From: Ignavibacteriales bacterium | GTDB taxonomy: Bacteria; Bacteroidota; Ignavibacteria; Ignavibacteriales; Ignavibacteriaceae | DNA length: 64,000 nt | Reading direction: 5' to 3' | NCBI GenBank assembly: GCA_016714125.1 | Contig: JADJNX010000007.1 | Span: 62,001 to 126,000, forward strand | Shown: in pieces, positions 51,266-62,006 of the stretch | How the letters are laid out: each line of letters opens with the position of its first letter | Numbering within the stretch: the stretch's first letter is position 1 | The notes under the pieces: model-generated | Databases searched by the model: none | The model's input: only the letters and a program-made list of their open reading frames with translations | What the model was told of the DNA's origin: nothing | Program-made: the position numbers and the translations under genes

Positions 51266-54200
51266 CTAACTTTTCTTCTTTTTGGCAGTCGATTTTTTGA
51301 TTTTAGGCTGATTTAGTTTCTCAACTTTTGGTGTCGAATATTTCTCTTTCACTTTCTTGACAACAGGTTTTACAGTTTTTTTTGCTGTCGGCTTAGAAGC
51401 GGTAGATTGTTTCACTTTTTTAACCGGTTTTGCGGTTTTAGAAGTCTCAGATTTTTTATCAACCAGTTTTTCATGAATCTTAGGAATTGACTGGACAAAT
51501 GGAACCAGTCTGAACCCGGAATGAAGAGCAGAATCGATCAATTCATCCACATAAATTGCCATCGTTTTTATAACAGCGTTAAATTCTTTGGTTTTAAAAA
51601 GTTTAAATGTACTCACAGCGTCCTTGGCTTTATCCGGATTTTTCCTGACTGTCCGTTCTGCGTGTCTTAATCCATTGAGGGTATAAACCCAAATCATCAA
51701 TTGTACAAATTGTTCTTTACTGAAATATTTGATCCCGTGGTAATCATTAACTCCTACAAAACTTTGAACCTCTTTCCTTCCAAGAAGTGTTATTGTTGGA
51801 AGCGGATCTTCGAGAGTTTCGTTTTTGCCATCGGGATTAAACACCCCTTTTCGAGTGTAAACATTTTCAGTGGATTCAAGTATTCTCAGCAGATCAAATT
51901 CATATTTTGCTTCGTGATATTTATCGCCCAATCTGATTAATGATTGCCACAGAGCTTTTTCGAGCAATAGTGAATCATAAAGATCAATAGGCTTTTCGCC
52001 TGTTTGCTCTTCAACCGTTAGGAGAATTCTTTTAACAGTTGTATAAAGCACCAGGATGTCGGAATACACCTGACGATTTTCTTTTTGAGTCAACAGCCAA
52101 TAATTGTCGAGTCGTGAGGGGCCCTTCACTCCAGTTTCGAGTTGTGTTATGAAGTTTGAGTAACTTTTCAGGATCATCAAATCCTTTTTAAGAGCTGACA
52201 TAACTGTGTTATTATTTATGTTCACTTTTTTGTAATCAGAAACATGATTTAAAATGTTTCCAAAACGCATTGCAAAAGTGGTACTAAACTCACCATCCGG
52301 TTGAGGGTCAGCTTCAAGCCCGGCATATTTTTTTAACTCAAGCAGAATATCCTTGCTCAAAAACTCCATAACTGCGTGATGGACATTGAGAAGGTTAAGT
52401 TCCAAAAGGGTGATGGCGAGGGATTGTGTCCCTTGTCCGTGCAGAAAACTGTTTAGTCGACCGTAACTTCCATCCACATCAAAGATTTCTTTAAATCCCA
52501 CAAAAACATGGTAGCCATAACCGTTAAGAGTTACATTGTAACCCTCATCATCAAAATCGCGACCCGGCCGAATATATTCCAGACCTGTGATCATGTCCTT
52601 GTAAGTATAAAAATAACCGTCGAAACGCTTTAATTGCAGGGCATTTGAGAGTGGTTTATACTCAAGTTCGTTTGGAGAAACTTTCTGGTCTTCAACATTT
52701 GATGCTTCCCAGTTATCTTCGCCCGATTTTCCGTCAAGGTATTGTGTTTTGATCCTCTTACCTGAGGAATATTTAATCATTCCCGATGTTCTAAAGAAGG
52801 AATTATTGAAGAAAACAAGAGCTCTTTCGTCACCAATTCTGTTGGTAAATGCAATCACATTTTCATTTACATGTCTGTAATCATCGTAAAAATCGAATAA
52901 TTCAAAGTTCTTAACATTTGAGAAAAGATACCGTTTTTTAAGCAACGGGAAAATTTCCTTCATGTGTCGTTCTACGAGATGGGAATCAATATGTTCATCA
53001 TAATAAGCTTTTCTGTATTCCATTCCATACTTCTCAGTGAACCCTTCCATCTGTCCATGAGCAAACATCGGGAGACCCGGAAGTGTAGCCATCATGACGC
53101 AGATTCCGAAGTATTTATCTCCTTTACCAAACTGATTAACCGCAGTTTCTTCATCAGGATTACTCATGAAGTTTACATACCGTTTCAGAATTTCGGGATC
53201 AAACTCGATTGTGTTTTTGATTAAAGAGCGATATTTATCGTTTTCTTCTTTCATAAACATGTGCATGAATGCAGAGTTATAAACCCTGTGCATACCAAGA
53301 CTTCTGACAAAATATCCTTCCATAAGCCAAAATGCTTCAGCGAGAAGAAGTGTATTGGGCATCTCTTCGTTAAAACGATCAACCACTTCACGCCAAAATT
53401 CCTTTGGCATCATTCTGTGAAATGTCTGCTTGGAAATTGCATAGTCGGAACGGGAAGGGATTGCTCCTCCGGCTCCAGGTTGAGGGAACCACAATCTTTG
53501 ATAATGTTTTTTACTAAGAATCATCGCCGCATCAAACCGGATGATCGGGAATTTTTTTGCGACTTTTTGAATTGTCTTTATCAACTCTTCACGAACCACA
53601 GGATCGAGAAGGTTGAGTTGTGCGGTATCATTCCATGGCATGTTTGTACCGTCATTTCCATGGTAGATATATCTAATTTTTCCGTTTCTTTTGTCGATAT
53701 GCTGGAAAACAACGGCAGCATCCTGACGGGTGTAATATCTGTCCTCAATCCTGAGTTCGATATCGGGATTATCTGAGAGATTTGGACCCGTAAAGGAATA
53801 ATTGGGATATGGAGGTTCCTGTGCCTGGATAAAATATTCAGGGTGGTCAACTATCCATCTTGAGTAGATACCGGTATGGTTTGGAACCATGTCACTTGCG
53901 AGTCTGATTCCACGGGCACCACATCTATCCCGGAGGTTTTCGTAAGCTCTGTCGCCGCCAAGTTCATTTGCGATGTCATAATCAAAAAGGGAATACGCAG
54001 AGGATGCAGCTTCAGGGTTTCCGCAGAACTGTTTAATCTTTGCCGAGGCGTTTGATCGTTCCCAAACTCCGATTAACCAGAGTGCGTTAAAATTCCATTG
54101 CTGAAGTTGATCAAGTTCTTCATCCGGAATTTTATCGAGTGTATCGATTTTTCTGCTGTATTTTTTTGAGAGTTGATCGAGCCATACAAGTGTATTTTTG

Positions 54201-55210
54201 GCGATCATTACAACATTGGGCATCCAGTCGATATCTTCAGTGAATCTCTCTTCTTCAACCATAAAACTGAGTTCAACATCATCAAGATCAACGGGAGGTT
54301 TTTGCCCTTTTTTCAAAGCTGCTTTCAGCCGATCTGCATATTCTTTGTTAAAATCATATTTTGGAACGGGAGGTGTTCCTTTTCCTCCGACGCCACCTTG
54401 AAACAATCTGGCATCTTCTTTTAATAAGTCTGTTCCGAGCAGTACAAGGTCTTCAAGTGGAAAGTCGATGTCAATGGGCCAAAAGGCCTTAAAACTCTTT
54501 AGTTGTTCTACTATTTGATACGGATTTGAAAGAATTACAGATTCAAGCGCATCTAAAAGTGAAATTCCAAAAAAGGCAGCGGGTTCTTCTTTTTGAAAAA
54601 ATGTTTTAGCTTCTTTAATTAATGTTTTATAAGCTGTTTCTTCTTCCAGCAGGGCACTGTTAAACAGTTCTTTAAGAGAGTCAAAAGCAGGATTAAGATT
54701 TTCGAGATGAAGAATAATCAATTCTTCAATTATTATCTCTTTGTTGGCTTTTTCTTCAGTAGATCCGGCAAGATATTCTTTAATTGTAAGTTGTTTTTTG
54801 TAAACAGGGAGCGGTGGGAAGAGCTCTACATATTTTTCTAGAACCTTAACAAAATCGTCACCACCAAGCATTTCTGAAAGATGATTAACTGTTCGTGAGA
54901 AGACGCCGGGATTCTGAATCTCTTCATAATTTCTAAGTACAATATGTATCAGTTCGTGAAGGAGTCCAAGCGCGTTGATCTGACCGGGTGTCACAAGTTT
55001 ATCGGTGAGATTCTCTTCAGTCCTTTTTTTATTGATCCTGGCTGCAAGTTGCCTTGATGCCGCAAAATTAGCAACAATTAAAATACCGGTTTGAGAAAAA
55101 AGCTCTTCCTCAAATTCGTATTTTACTCTGGCATCTTTAGAGACATGAAAATTGCGAACAGATATGCCAAGCTTGCATCCTGCGTGTATCTCCGGTAGCC
55201 GTAAGATCAT
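51266..55210 (-). CDS. Very large cytoplasmic GH13 alpha-amylase-family protein with HExxH N-terminal region
   Basis: 1314 residues, uninterrupted, no signal peptide. The N-terminal 300 residues contain HELIH at 85-89 (zincin-type motif) and an acidic helix (EIIIEELIILHLENLNP) that could supply a third ligand. The GH13 barrel follows: LWLIGVWERS, region I LASDMVPNHTGIYS, region II IIRFDAAMIL (Asp), region III TLLLAEAFWLMEG (Glu), region IV NFMSNPDEETAVNQ. Region IV has SNPDE in place of the usual NHD. Long C-terminal helical domains, then a Lys/Ala/Pro-rich, histone H1-like tail (about the last 50 residues). Start ATG 55210 follows TTTGGAG; the longer frame begins within it. Activity on glycogen or maltodextrin is inferred. 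Confidence 0.82.
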   Translation of the reverse strand: MILRLPEIHAGCKLGISVRNFHVSKDARVKYEFEEELFSQTGILIVANFAASRQLAARINKKRTEENLTDKLVTPGQINALGLLHELIHIVLRNYEEIQNPGVFSRTVNHLSEMLGGDDFVKVLEKYVELFPPLPVYKKQLTIKEYLAGSTEEKANKEIIIEELIILHLENLNPAFDSLKELFNSALLEEETAYKTLIKEAKTFFQKEEPAAFFGISLLDALESVILSNPYQIVEQLKSFKAFWPIDIDFPLEDLVLLGTDLLKEDARLFQGGVGGKGTPPVPKYDFNKEYADRLKAALKKGQKPPVDLDDVELSFMVEEERFTEDIDWMPNVVMIAKNTLVWLDQLSKKYSRKIDTLDKIPDEELDQLQQWNFNALWLIGVWERSNASAKIKQFCGNPEAASSAYSLFDYDIANELGGDRAYENLRDRCGARGIRLASDMVPNHTGIYSRWIVDHPEYFIQAQEPPYPNYSFTGPNLSDNPDIELRIEDRYYTRQDAAVVFQHIDKRNGKIRYIYHGNDGTNMPWNDTAQLNLLDPVVREELIKTIQKVAKKFPIIRFDAAMILSKKHYQRLWFPQPGAGGAIPSRSDYAISKQTFHRMMPKEFWREVVDRFNEEMPNTLLLAEAFWLMEGYFVRSLGMHRVYNSAFMHMFMKEENDKYRSLIKNTIEFDPEILKRYVNFMSNPDEETAVNQFGKGDKYFGICVMMATLPGLPMFAHGQMEGFTEKYGMEYRKAYYDEHIDSHLVERHMKEIFPLLKKRYLFSNVKNFELFDFYDDYRHVNENVIAFTNRIGDERALVFFNNSFFRTSGMIKYSSGKRIKTQYLDGKSGEDNWEASNVEDQKVSPNELEYKPLSNALQLKRFDGYFYTYKDMITGLEYIRPGRDFDDEGYNVTLNGYGYHVFVGFKEIFDVDGSYGRLNSFLHGQGTQSLAITLLELNLLNVHHAVMEFLSKDILLELKKYAGLEADPQPDGEFSTTFAMRFGNILNHVSDYKKVNINNNTVMSALKKDLMILKSYSNFITQLETGVKGPSRLDNYWLLTQKENRQVYSDILVLYTTVKRILLTVEEQTGEKPIDLYDSLLLEKALWQSLIRLGDKYHEAKYEFDLLRILESTENVYTRKGVFNPDGKNETLEDPLPTITLLGRKEVQSFVGVNDYHGIKYFSKEQFVQLMIWVYTLNGLRHAERTVRKNPDKAKDAVSTFKLFKTKEFNAVIKTMAIYVDELIDSALHSGFRLVPFVQSIPKIHEKLVDKKSETSKTAKPVKKVKQSTASKPTAKKTVKPVVKKVKEKYSTPKVEKLNQPKIKKSTAKKKKS

Positions 55211-55315
55211 CTTTAAACTCCAAATTTTCAACTTTTCTGTGTTCAATATGCAGAAGAACAGACTTCCGCTAATATGGATAAGTACAAGTTGAAAATTACT
55301 AAATTTTTCCTTTTC

Positions 55316-56623
55316 TTAGTAGATTATTTGTTTGATCAGCTTCAACTTTTCACACTTTTCGGCGTTGAAGTTGATTGCTTTCAGAATCCTGGCTTTTACC
55401 GAAAGAATTTTATCCTCGTTTTCACCCTCAATGTATCCAATTGATTGACCTTTGTAATAAAAATCACCAACCTTGGCTTTAAGACAGAGACCCGCCTTAA
55501 AATCGATATCATCCTCTTTTTTCATACGACCTGCACCAAGTTCGATTAATGCCATACCTATTTCATATCCGTCAATTGAATGTACAAATCCTGTTGCAGG
55601 GGCAGCGATAAGTTCTTTGTACGACGATTTTGGGTATTTTTCAGGATTCACCACAATAGAAATGTCACCTCCCTGAGCAGATACCATCTCAAGGAATTTA
55701 TCAAATGCTTTACCAGAGACAACAAGTTTTTTAGCCATATCCGCCCCCTCTTCAATGGTCTCAACTTTTCCGCCAATCTTCAACATTGCACCGGAAATCG
55801 CATAAGTTATCTCACAAAGATCTTCGATATACTCCCCTCTCATGACATCAATCGATTCGTGCACTTCATTCCAGTTGCCTGACATAAAGCCCAGTGGTTG
55901 ACTCATTTCTGTAATGAGTGCAATACCTTTTTTCCCAAATCCTTTGGCTATTCCAAGTAGTGTTTCTGCGAGTTTTAATGAATCCTCGAAGCTTTTCATA
56001 AATGCACCCGAACCTGTTTTTACATCGAGTACCAGTCCGTCTGTTCCTTCTGCAAGTTTTTTACTCATTATGCTGGCAGTTATTAGTGGCATTGATGGAA
56101 CTGTTCCTGTAACATCCCTTAGTGCATAAAGCAGTTTATCAGCTGGGGCTATGTCTGCTGTCTGCCCGATAATAAGTGCCCCCGGATGACGGATCATGTT
56201 TCTGTAATCTTTAATACTGAGCCGTGTATTAACGCCGGGTATTGCTTCCATTTTATCGAGGGTACCACCTGTGTGTCCCAATCCTCTTCCCGATATTTGG
56301 GGTACTTTCAGGCCTGCGGCAGCAACAATTGGAGTAAGAATTAGAGTTGTTTTATCGCCAACACCACCGGTTGAATGTTTCCCGATTTTTTGTTCCGGGA
56401 TATCAGACAGGTCAATAATCGTTCCACTGTAGAGCATCGTTTTGGTGAGAGATAATATCTCTTTTTGTGTCAATCCCTTAAAAAAGATTGCCATAAGGAG
56501 AGCCGAAGCTTGATAATCTGGAACCTCACCGGCAGTATAGGCTCCAATAAAAAATTCAAAATCTTTGTCAGACAGTTCAAGGCCGTCGCGCTTTTTGATA
56601 ATTATTTCTACGGGGTTCATCAA
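55316..56623 (-). CDS. pdp: Pyrimidine-nucleoside / thymidine phosphorylase
   Basis: 435 residues, complete. Family signature KHSTGGVGDKTTLILTPIVA, SGRGLGHTGGTLDKMEAIPG, SIMSKKLAEGTDGLVLDVKT and GSGAFMKS are all present. It splits (deoxy)pyrimidine nucleosides with phosphate for salvage; cytoplasmic dimer. DeoA-type and Pdp-type members are not separable by eye, so substrate range is open; the K-rich SMSKK loop is common to both. Monocistronic by spacing: 105 bp from the amylase start and 192 bp from the divergent desaturase. Confidence 0.94.
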   Translation of the reverse strand: MMNPVEIIIKKRDGLELSDKDFEFFIGAYTAGEVPDYQASALLMAIFFKGLTQKEILSLTKTMLYSGTIIDLSDIPEQKIGKHSTGGVGDKTTLILTPIVAAAGLKVPQISGRGLGHTGGTLDKMEAIPGVNTRLSIKDYRNMIRHPGALIIGQTADIAPADKLLYALRDVTGTVPSMPLITASIMSKKLAEGTDGLVLDVKTGSGAFMKSFEDSLKLAETLLGIAKGFGKKGIALITEMSQPLGFMSGNWNEVHESIDVMRGEYIEDLCEITYAISGAMLKIGGKVETIEEGADMAKKLVVSGKAFDKFLEMVSAQGGDISIVVNPEKYPKSSYKELIAAPATGFVHSIDGYEIGMALIELGAGRMKKEDDIDFKAGLCLKAKVGDFYYKGQSIGYIEGENEDKILSVKARILKAINFNAEKCEKLKLIKQIIY

Positions 56624-56815
56624 TTTTCCTTAAAATAAGAACCCAAATTTAATAAAAGATGCTATAAAATCGTTTATTTTCAAGTTATTCAGTTTTTTGT
56701 CGCTATTATTTATTCTTGCATATCGTTATATTGTTATTCTAACCTAAAAAATTCCCGGTATATATACTTTTAGCGAATAATTATGAAAACCCATATCTCT
56801 CGAAAGGTAAGTTAA

Positions 56816-57808
56816 ATGGAAGTTATTATCAAAGGCGCAGTTTCACAAGATAGTGAGAACCGGAGTAAAGCTGAAGTTCTCTCAAGTCTCGAGAAGGAAG
56901 TAGCCGAGATGATGGATGACCATCTGTCGAAAAGGAAACTTTGGTTTCCAAGTGATTTTTTACCGGCAGATGAATTAATGAGTGATGATCAACTTAAAAA
57001 CCGCACTCTTTTGCAGGAACGAGCCAAAGGCATGGATGATTCTGTTAGAGTTGCTGTTACACTTGGACTTTTAACAGAGGAAGGACTTCCCCACTTCCAC
57101 CGTCTGCTTGCTACCTATCTTGGACACGATAGCGTTTGGAGAAAATGGAATTCGCTTTGGACCGGAGAGGAAGATCGTCACGGCGGAATTTTAAGAGATT
57201 ATGCGCGTGATTCCCGTCTTTTTAACTTCAGATGTGTTGAAATTATGCAATATGCTTATCTTGAGTCGGGGTTTAACCCGGATTGGGATAAAGATCCATA
57301 TCGTGTATTTGCCTACACTTCCCTTCAGGAGAGAGCTACTCAAGTAACCCATGGTAATACAGGAAAAGCCGCAGGCAAATATGACCCAACTCTGCATGGT
57401 ATTCTGTCGAGTATCGCCTCTGATGAAGCCCGTCATTATGCTTTTTATCGAAAAGTTATGAAAATGATCCTCGCGATCGATCCAAACAGAGCTCTTGAAT
57501 CTGCCCTGGCAATTTTACCCTCTATCGAAATGCCCGGATTAAGTATGCCAAACTTCAAAGATATGGCTGATGTGGTTAGAAGGTCTGGTATTTATGGTCC
57601 ATGGGACTATACAAAGATCGTTGAAGATGTCCTGGAATTCTGGGAAATAGAGAGTATGACCGGATTAAACGAAGCCGGCAGAAAAGCACAGGAAAAGCTG
57701 CTTCTTATCCCTAAAAGACTTAAACAGGTTGCAGAATATATCGACAGAAAAGTGGATACAAAATCATTTTCTTTCGATTTCATTTATCACAGAGTATTTG
57801 CTATTTAA
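56816..57808 (+). CDS. Acyl-[acyl-carrier-protein] desaturase
   Basis: 330 residues of the soluble di-iron stearoyl-ACP desaturase family. Metal-ligand motifs are WTGEEDRHGGILRDYA and SIASDEARHYAFYRKVM; also LTEEGLPHFH and LQERATQVTHGN. It introduces a double bond into acyl-ACP using O2, so the organism probably makes unsaturated fatty acids aerobically. RBS CGAAAGG-TAAGTTAA precedes the ATG. Divergent from the phosphorylase gene. Confidence 0.9.
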   Translation: MEVIIKGAVSQDSENRSKAEVLSSLEKEVAEMMDDHLSKRKLWFPSDFLPADELMSDDQLKNRTLLQERAKGMDDSVRVAVTLGLLTEEGLPHFHRLLATYLGHDSVWRKWNSLWTGEEDRHGGILRDYARDSRLFNFRCVEIMQYAYLESGFNPDWDKDPYRVFAYTSLQERATQVTHGNTGKAAGKYDPTLHGILSSIASDEARHYAFYRKVMKMILAIDPNRALESALAILPSIEMPGLSMPNFKDMADVVRRSGIYGPWDYTKIVEDVLEFWEIESMTGLNEAGRKAQEKLLLIPKRLKQVAEYIDRKVDTKSFSFDFIYHRVFAI

Positions 57809-57884
57809 TATAACAAATATTATAATTGCTATCCATTTAAGCCTCGTTTTTGGAAGCCATTAAAAATGGTTATTTTTGTATCTT

Positions 57885-59238
57885 ATGAATTTCAAAGAAG
57901 ATACAATAACAGCTATAGTTACTCCCCGGGAGTAGGCGCAATATCGGTAATCCGTGTTAGTGGTCAGGATTCAATTCCTGCGGTTGAACGGATTTTCTCC
58001 GGGAGTTCCCCACTTTCCAAAGCTCGAACACATACTCTCAAATATGGAAAAATTGTAACCACGGAGGGGGAAATCCTCGATGATGTGGTTGTTTCTGTAT
58101 TTCGATCACCCAAATCCTACACCGGTGAAGATTCTGTTGAGATATCCTGTCATGGAAATCCAAATATCACACGAAGAATCACAGAACTACTTTATAATCT
58201 TGGGATAAGAAATGCAGAGCCTGGAGAGTTCACCAAAAGAGCTTTTTAAATGGAAGGTTAGACCTCTCGCAGGCTGAAGCCGTAATGGAACTTATCTCTG
58301 CAAGATCGGACGCATCGTTAAAAGGAGCACGAAATCAGTTGGATGGGTTGATTTCGTCAAAAGTTAACTCCCTCAGATATATGCTTGTGAATACTTCCTC
58401 ATTGGTGGAACTTGAACTTGACTTTGCCGAGGAGGACATTGAGTTTGTTGATCATTCCGAACTGATAAAACGGATTACAAATATTATTGATGAACTCGAT
58501 AATCTGCTTTCTACCTACGCCTTTGGAAGAGTAATAAGAGATGGGGTTAATGTTGCGCTCGTTGGACAACCCAATGTTGGTAAATCCTCCCTGCTTAATT
58601 ATCTGCTTAAAGAGTACCGGGCAATTGTTAGCTCCATCCCCGGGACAACTCGTGATATCATTCGAGAAGAAGTTGTAATAGATGGTGTTTTATATCGCCT
58701 CTTTGATACCGCAGGTATAAGAGAGACACAAGATGAAATCGAAATAGAGGGTGTAAGAAGAAGTCGGGAAGCTGTACAGAACGCTGATCTTGTCCTGTTT
58801 ATTAACGATGTGGTGCAAAATATCTCAGTCGATCTCTACGAAGAAATTAGTAAACTGACTGATGAAAAGAAGATCATCGTTGTTCTAAACAAAGTTGATA
58901 TCAAACACTCTTCCCTCCTCAAAGCCGATGTTGAAATATCTGCAAAAACCGGCGAAGGGATAAACTCACTTTTTGATCTTCTAAAAGAGAAAGCTTTGGG
59001 CTCTGAGTCTTACTCCGAGAAGGGCGCTGTCGTTTCCAATCTAAGACATTATAATTGCCTAAAACGCGCTAAAACAAATCTCGAAGCGGCACTTGATTCA
59101 TGTAATAACAATCTTAGTGGTGAGTTTATAGCTGTTGATCTTAGAAATGCCGAAAACACTCTCGCAGAGATTACCGGTGAAATCACCACCGACGATATTC
59201 TTAACAACATCTTCATGCACTTCTGTATTGGAAAATGA
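57885..59238 (+). CDS. mnmE: tRNA modification GTPase MnmE (two frameshifts)
   Basis: With MnmG it forms the cmnm5/nm5 group on U34 of certain tRNAs. Start ATG 57885 gives MNFKEDTITAIVTPPGVG after adding one C to the run at 57924-57927; a frame from 57866 gives a non-family N-terminus. Adding one T at 58243-58247 restores the FTKRAFLNGRLDLSQAEAVM signature. The G domain has GQPNVGKSSLLN, PGTTRDIIRE, DTAGIRET and NKVD; the C-terminal Cys motif is FCIGK. About 451 residues, normal. mnmG and rsmG follow on the same strand. Confidence 0.94.
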
Positions 59239-59329
59239 CAAAGATCTATAATAACGAATATCTGAAAGAACGTAGAAAAGAGCTCCGCAATAACGCAACT
59301 CCCACTGAAACCCTTCCAGGAGTGTAAAT

Positions 59330-59345
59330 TGTTTCACATGAAACA
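59330..59345. promoter_or_regulatory. parS-like palindrome 1
   Basis: TGTTTCACATGAAACA, one base different from the widespread ParB site TGTTTCACGTGAAACA (A for G). It sits in a wider inverted repeat (AATT on both sides). Located 83 bp before mnmG, in the gid region where parS sites are often found. Confidence 0.5.
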
Positions 59346-59397
59346 ATTTAATTGATAGACTATTTTTTTAACCGTTGAACGGACAACTATTTTAACT

Positions 59398-59413
59398 TGT
59401 TTCACATGAAACA
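59398..59413. promoter_or_regulatory. parS-like palindrome 2
   Basis: Identical 16-mer to the one at 59330-59345, 68 bp further on and 14 bp before the mnmG ATG. The same centre variant occurs in both copies. ParB binding is not shown; no parA/parB gene is in the window. Confidence 0.5.
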
Positions 59414-59427
59414 TTCGACACAGGTAT

Positions 59428-61303
59428 ATGAGAAAATTTGATGTTATAGTAATAGGTGGCGGGCATGCCGGAATCGAAGCCGCTGTTGCCGCTGCAAGGA
59501 TGGGATGTAAGACTGCGCTTGTCACCATGGATAAATTTGCCATTGGGAGACTTTCATGTAACCCTGCAATTGGGGTACTGCAAAAGGTCACCTCGTAAGA
59601 GAAGTTGATGCCCTTGGTGGTGTAATGGGTGAAATTGCTGACCGCTCCGGAATTCAATTTAGAATGCTCAACAGAAGTAAGGGTCCGGCAGTTTGGTCAC
59701 CGAGGAGCCAAAACGACAGAACTCTATATACCAAGGTTGCTTTAGAGGTAGTTGAAAGGACTCCAAATCTGGATATTATTGCCGAATCAATAACTGAAAT
59801 CGTTATTGAAGATGGAATTATCCAGGGCGTTAAAACGGCGCATGGAGAAGAAGTTGGGGCGCAAGCCGTTGTTATATGTTCCGGTACCTTTCTCAATGGT
59901 TTAATGCACACTGGATTAAACTCAACACCGGAGGACGATTTGGAGAACAACCGGCTACCGGGATCACTGAATCTCTACTAAAGGTTGGCTTTGAAACAGG
60001 AAGACTAAAAACCGGAACACCACCACGGCTGCATAAAGACTCAATCGACTGGAGTGTTCTTGAAGAACAACCCGGTGATGAAAACCCACAGCCATTCTCA
60101 AACAAAACCGACAGATCCAATTTCCCGATGTTACCTCAGGTCTCCTGTCACCTGACCTATACAGACGCGGCTGTTCACAAGATTCTTGAAAAGGGATTCT
60201 CCCGTTCTCCCATGTTTACGGGATTGATCCAGGGAACCGGCCCAAGATATTGCCCCTCTATCGAAGATAAAATTGTTCGTTTTGCCGACAAACCAAGACA
60301 TCAGTTGTTTCTTGAACCCGAAGGGCTTGACTCTGATTTAATCTATGTTAATGGTTTTTCAACTTCACTTCCTGCCGAGATTCAACTTGAAGCACTAAGA
60401 TCGATGAAGGGACTTGAAAAAGCAGAAATGATAAGACCCGGTTATGCGGTCGAATACGACTACTTTCCACCTCACCAAATCGATTTAACAATGGAGACCA
60501 AACTTGTAAAAGGACTCTATTTTGCCGGACAGATAAACGGTACCTCCGGTTATGAGGAAGCTGCTGCCCAGGGTTTGATGGCGGGGATAAATGCAGCTCT
60601 AAAAATTAAAAAGGAAGACGAACTGGTTCTCAAAAGAAGTGAAGCATATATTGCCGTTTTGATCGATGATCTTGTTGGCAAGTCAACCACAGAACCCTAC
60701 CGAATGTTTACCTCAAGAGCAGAACACAGACTGCTTTTAAGGCAGGATAATGCCGACCTCCGTCTCTCTGCTTTTGGAAATCGAATTGGACTTGTGTCGG
60801 ATGAAGAACTCGAAAGAGTAAATATTAAAGAGGGTAAAATAAGTAAAGGTATTCTACTTTCCAAAGAGTTAAAACTTAAACCGGAAAAAATCAACTCCTA
60901 CCTTTCATCAATCGGATCATCTGAAATTAAATTCACAGAGTTTTTTGAAAAGATTATCAAAAGACCCGAAGTTACCACGGCTGATCTGGGTAAACTGCTG
61001 ACCACTGAAGACTCACCAGAATTAAAAGATATCCTTGACGATCCCGAACTCGCCTTGCAGATAGAGCTTGCAGTAAAGTATGAGGGGTATATCCAGAGGC
61101 AATATGAAACAGTTGGCAGACTTGAAAAATATGAAGAGTTGGTTATTCCTGTTACGCTCGACTATACAAAAATATCATCCTTTTCTGCTGAAGGTAGAGA
61201 AAAACTAACAAAAGTAAAACCAAGAAATATCGGACAGGCCTCACGGATTTCCGGAGTCACTCCATCAGATATTTCCATCTTAATGGTATATTTGCATAAG
61301 TAA
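59428..61303 (+). CDS. mnmG: tRNA uridine-5-carboxymethylaminomethyl modification enzyme MnmG (two frameshifts)
   Basis: FAD protein partner of MnmE. N-terminal FAD motif IVIGGGHAGIEAAVAAARMG; adding one G to the run at 59572-59575 restores CNPAIGGTAKGHLVREVDAL. A further one-base gain near 59928 joins LMHTGLNSTP to GGRFGEQPATGITES. GRLKTGTPPRLHKDSIDW, GPRYCPSIEDKIVRFADK, GLYFAGQINGTSGYEEAAAQ and the C-terminal SRISGVTPSDISILMVYL domain all fit the family, about 625 residues. rsmG follows after 23 bp. Confidence 0.94.
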
Positions 61304-61326
61304 TTTGTGATATTTCGGAGATCTTA

Positions 61327-62006
61327 TTGATATCTATTGAAACTTATCAAAGGCAATTGACCCATCTCTTTTGGGAAAATAATCAAAATCCTGATGAGGG
61401 TACCTTGAGCAGGCTGGCTTATTATACAGCTTTGCTGACCAACAAAAACGAAGTAATAAATCTTGTTTCGCGAAGAGATATCGATAACATCGTTGAAAAT
61501 CATGTCTTTATTTCAGCTTTCATAACAAAATTCATTCCTGAACGTGCATCTACATTTTTGGATATCGGAACCGGTGGTGGACTTCCTGGAATCCCTTTTG
61601 CTATTATGCGTCCCGATCTAAATGGTGTGCTGGTTGATTCAATCACTAAAAGATCACTGCTGTTAATGAATTCAAAGAAAAATTGATGTTGAGCAATGTA
61701 CATGTTGAAAACAGCAGGGTTGAATCGGTGGACTTTGTTAAAAATTACTCCAGGAAATTTGACCTTATAATCAGCAGAGCAACAGTAGATTTGTTGACTC
61801 TGGCGCAATATTCCCTTCCCTTGATAAAAAACAAAACCTCCATGCTTCTTATTAAAGGAGGCGATATAACTGAGGAATTTGAGGCAGCAAAGGCCAAATA
61901 TGGTTATATGTTCAAAAGATCAACCGTCTATGAACTAAAATATAAACCAACCAACACCAAAAACGAAAAAGGTAAAAAATTAGTTTACCTGGAGTTATAC
62001 AGATGA
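61327..62006 (+). CDS. rsmG: 16S rRNA m7G527 methyltransferase RsmG (one frameshift)
   Basis: About 226 residues. AdoMet site TFLDIGTGGGLPGIPFAIMR, then LVDSITKKITAVNEFKEKLM once one A is added to the run at 61648-61651; C-terminal FDLIISRATVDLLTLAQYSL and LLIKGGD match the family. Methylates N7 of G527 in 16S rRNA. Start is TTG at 61327, preceded by GGAG at seven bases. Overlaps murQ by 4 bp (ATGA). Confidence 0.93.

Noticed and set aside
57885..58285. Programmed ribosomal frameshifting in mnmE, mnmG, tkt and others
   Set aside because: Too many unrelated genes, both directions of shift, no slippery heptamer or downstream structure pattern; always the nearest homopolymer. Base-calling error explains it better.
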